From the NCBI GenBank assembly GCA_019689955.1, contig JADGGM010000119.1:1-7806 (forward strand): a stretch of DNA of 7,806 nucleotides, in the 5' to 3' direction. Each line of letters starts with the position of its first letter. Within the stretch, counting starts at the first letter, position 1. The DNA comes from Gemmatimonadaceae bacterium. GTDB taxonomy: Bacteria; Gemmatimonadota; Gemmatimonadetes; Gemmatimonadales; Gemmatimonadaceae. Below, piece after piece: positions 7,038-7,806 of the stretch. Made by a program: the position numbers and the translations under genes. The notes under the pieces are model-generated. The model searched no databases and had not been told where the DNA came from. It saw nothing but the letters and a program-made list of their open reading frames with translations.

Positions 7038-7760
7038 ATGCTTTTCGCCCTCCTCCTCGCCGCCGTCGGCGTCATCGCCGGCGCCATCGCCGCGGTCGCC
7101 GGCTTCGGGATCGGGAGCCTCCTCACCCCCACCCTCGGCGTGGAGACGGGGACCAAGCTCGCCGTCGCGGCGATCGCGATCCCGCACTTCGTCGGCACCG
7201 CGCTCCGCTTCTGGATGCTGCGCCGCTACGTGGACCGGCGCGTGCTCCTCGGCTTCGGCCTCGCCAGCGCCGCCGGCGGGCTCGCTGGAGCGCTCGCCCA
7301 CACACGCGCCTCGAGCCGCGGGTTGGCCATCGTGTTCGGCGCGCTCCTCATCATCGCCGCGAGCTCCGAGCTCACCGGGTGGATCCAGCACGTCCGCTGG
7401 GGACGACGCGCCGCGTGGGTGGCGGGCGCGCTCTCCGGGATCTTCGGCGGGCTCGTTGGGAACCAGGGCGGGATCCGCTCCGCGGCGCTCCTCGGCTTCG
7501 ACGTGCCGAAGGAGGCGTTCGTCGCCACGGCGACCGCGATCGCGCTCGCCGTGGACTTCGCCCGGATGCCGGTCTACCTCGCCACGCAATGGCGCGCCAT
7601 CGCCGCCGTGTGGCCGCTCGTGCTCACGGCCACCGCGGCCGTGGTGCTCGGCACCGTGCTCGGTACGCGCGCGCTCAGGCACCTCCCGCAGCGCACGTTC
7701 CGCCGCATCATCGCCGTCCTCCTCCTGGCGCTCGGTATCTACATGATCGCAGCCGGCTGA
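7038..7760 (+). CDS. TauE/SafE family membrane permease
   Basis: This 240-residue, very hydrophobic protein has about eight predicted membrane helices (roughly 2-24, 40-60, 68-88, 95-110, 125-145, 160-180, 188-212, 221-239). It matches the TauE/SafE (DUF81) family, whose members are linked to export of sulfite, sulfoacetate or other small organic anions. The two halves echo each other: a Gly-rich turn AGFGIGSLLTP (21-31) resembles VGNQGGIRSAALLGF (140-154), and each is followed by an Ala-rich helix (43-59 and 163-180). This is the usual internal duplication of the family. ATG 7038 puts the start at the first membrane helix and gives a typical family length. An in-frame ATG at 6885 would add 51 residues of Arg/Ala-rich sequence that looks non-coding. 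No Shine-Dalgarno is visible. The substrate cannot be told from the neighbours, as no sulfur-metabolism gene is present. Confidence 0.88.
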   Translation: MLFALLLAAVGVIAGAIAAVAGFGIGSLLTPTLGVETGTKLAVAAIAIPHFVGTALRFWMLRRYVDRRVLLGFGLASAAGGLAGALAHTRASSRGLAIVFGALLIIAASSELTGWIQHVRWGRRAAWVAGALSGIFGGLVGNQGGIRSAALLGFDVPKEAFVATATAIALAVDFARMPVYLATQWRAIAAVWPLVLTATAAVVLGTVLGTRALRHLPQRTFRRIIAVLLLALGIYMIAAG

Positions 7761-7768
7761 CCGCCGGC
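7752..7768 (+). terminator. Possible hairpin after the TauE-like gene
   Basis: A 6-base inverted repeat (GCCGGC at 7752-7757 and 7763-7768, 5-base spacer) spans the stop codon of the TauE-like gene. There is no following T-run, so it is not a standard intrinsic terminator. In such GC-rich DNA it may be chance. Confidence 0.2.
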
Positions 7769-7806
7769 GCCTCGGTGCGCGCCCACCGCCTCGCGCCGCC
7801 CACGCG

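Noticed and set aside
6792..7682. N-terminal extension of the GGT-like protein by up to 297 residues
   Set aside because: The extension is charged, repetitive and antisense to the TauE-like gene. A proper signal peptide begins at the ATG at 6791, which has an AAGG upstream.
1..7806. Mobile elements, CRISPR arrays, tRNA or rRNA genes, or a novel defence-type cassette
   Set aside because: I saw no transposase or recombinase, no regularly spaced direct repeats, no tRNA-like or rRNA-like sequence and no change in base composition that would mark an island.

Overview
This window comes from a very GC-rich bacterial chromosome (clearly above 65% G+C by eye), with strong G/C preference at third codon positions. 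It holds four complete protein-coding genes. Codon use, the style of the exported-protein signal peptides (cleavage of the Ala-Gln type) and the mix of exported D-aminoacylase-like and gamma-glutamyltransferase-like hydrolases fit a Gemmatimonadota-type or similar free-living bacterium. That taxonomic guess is inference only. I see no mobile elements, CRISPR arrays, rRNA or tRNA genes.

Layout from left to right: (1) 106-2835, plus strand, a P2-type cation-transporting ATPase, most like calcium pumps. (2) 2901-4556, minus strand, an exported amidohydrolase of the N-acyl-D-amino-acid deacylase family, convergent with the ATPase across a 65-base gap. (3) About 230 bases that hold the 3' trailer and a strong intrinsic terminator for the next gene, then a likely promoter for the deacylase. 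(4) 4785-6791, minus strand, an exported gamma-glutamyltransferase-like Ntn hydrolase. (5) A 246-base divergent intergenic region. (6) 7038-7760, plus strand, a small TauE/SafE-type membrane protein.

The two central genes point the same way and both encode predicted exported hydrolases that cleave amide bonds next to an acyl or gamma-glutamyl group. They could share a role in scavenging or recycling cell-wall-derived or environmental peptides outside the cytoplasm. However, a terminator lies between them, so they look like separate transcription units rather than one operon. The flanking membrane transporters have no obvious functional tie to them.

The most notable points are at residue level. 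The deacylase has Asp where characterised D-aminoacylases have the metal-bridging Cys. The GGT-like protein keeps the self-cleaving Thr but lacks the residues that hold the gamma-glutamyl group in true GGTs. The ATPase keeps only one full set of SERCA-like calcium ligands. I do not see a convincing previously undescribed multi-gene system here.
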